A stretch of DNA of 6,800 bases from Pseudomonadota bacterium (GTDB taxonomy: Bacteria; Pseudomonadota; Gammaproteobacteria; Steroidobacterales; Steroidobacteraceae), in contig JAFEDW010000111.1 in the NCBI GenBank assembly GCA_018241455.1, positions 1-6,800 on the forward strand. Reading direction: 5' to 3'. Shown piece by piece: positions 6,675 to 6,800 of this stretch (the stretch's first letter is position 1; each line of letters opens with the position of its first letter). The notes under the pieces are model-generated. The model was not told where the DNA came from. It saw only the letters and a list, made by a program, of their open reading frames with translations, and made no database searches. The position numbers were made by a program, and so were the translations under genes.

Positions 6675-6758
6675 TTCTCTCCTGCAAGAATCGGATGGCG
6701 CAGCCCGGCCCATTGGCCGGCGAGCTGCGGACGCAATCTCGGGATTCAGGCGAGAGAA
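6675..6758 (-). repeat. Imperfect inverted repeat overlapping the barrel gene's ribosome-binding site
   Basis: TTCTCTC (6675-6681) is complementary to GAGAGAA (6752-6758), and GAATC (6688-6692) to GATTC (6743-6747), giving a 7-base and a 5-base stem separated by a small internal loop. In the operon transcript the 7-base stem would cover part of the ribosome-binding site AGGAGAG. Enclosed in the intervening loop is a second perfect hairpin, CCGGCC-CATT-GGCCGG (6705-6720). This works only if transcription starts upstream of 6758, which is not established. Confidence 0.4.
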
Positions 6759-6765
6759 GGAGGAC

Positions 6766-6799
6766 CGCGCGCCGCCTCGTGCCGCGGTGGCGGCGCGCG
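6766..6799. repeat. 11-base perfect GC inverted repeat
   Basis: CGCGCGCCGCC (6766-6776) pairs perfectly with GGCGGCGCGCG (6789-6799) around a 12-base loop. On the minus strand the stem is followed by a pyrimidine-rich stretch, TCCTCCTTCTCTC, not a T run. It could be a terminator for a minus-strand gene beyond the right edge or part of the operon leader; the window ends one base later. Confidence 0.45.
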
Positions 6800-6800
6800 C

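Larger units (their letters stand above)
6672..6800 (-). promoter_or_regulatory. Upstream region of the barrel/TlpA operon
   Basis: No gene is recognised in these 129 bases. They should hold the promoter of the minus-strand operon, but no convincing -35/-10 pair was found. The ribosome-binding site AGGAGAG is at 6683-6677. Between it and the right edge are three inverted repeats, listed separately. The plus strand has a perfect AAGGAGG at 6757-6763, but the nearest start, GTG 6779, is 15 bases away, too far to support a gene start with confidence. Confidence 0.5.

Noticed and set aside
6757..6781. A plus-strand gene start at the right edge after AAGGAGG
   Set aside because: The only nearby start is GTG 15 bases away and only seven codons follow before the edge; the same bases are explained by the inverted repeats.

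Overview
The window is strongly GC-rich, with G or C at most third codon positions, and holds tightly packed, confidently translatable genes. It looks like a free-living, high-GC proteobacterium. A CUT1 sugar transporter beside a GH1 beta-glucosidase, with secreted TlpA-type and outer-membrane proteins nearby, would suit the Xanthomonadales/Rhodanobacteraceae, but that placement is inference and nothing in the window proves it.

Left part (1-4456): a beta-glycoside uptake and hydrolysis locus. The C-terminus of a sugar-binding protein (1-177) and two CUT1 permeases (174-1052, 1049-1870) form a + strand operon whose members overlap by ATGA. A GH1 beta-glucosidase (1867-3222, - strand) converges on the second permease; the two stop codons share one CTAG. 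Divergent from the glucosidase across a 112-base control region is the MalK/UgpC-type ATPase (3335-4456, +) that should energise the transporter. That region carries a near-perfect LacI/CcpA-class operator (3257-3270). The simplest reading is that the binding protein and permeases import an oligosaccharide, the ATPase drives import, GH1 cleaves it in the cytoplasm, and a LacI-family repressor encoded outside the window senses the sugar.

Middle (4457-5153): an intergenic stretch with three perfect inverted repeats, then a small secreted, methionine-rich protein with two cysteines (4572-5153, +), conserved-looking but of unknown function.

Right part (5192-6671, - strand): a two-gene operon for an outer-membrane beta-barrel of the phenol-degradation 'MetA' transporter type, whose mature N-terminus begins Cys-Ala-Cys-Gly-Cys-Gly, followed with a 20-base overlap by a periplasmic TlpA-like thioredoxin (WCGPC). 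The pairing of a Cys-rich exported barrel with a periplasmic thiol oxidoreductase is the most intriguing functional link here. The last 129 bases (6672-6800) hold no gene but contain several inverted repeats, one overlapping the ribosome-binding site of the barrel gene.

No tRNA, rRNA, insertion sequence, CRISPR array or phage gene was seen. Most of the window is ordinary metabolism. The items worth follow-up are the regulatory architecture around 3223-3334 and the Cys-rich barrel/TlpA pair with its convergent secreted neighbour.
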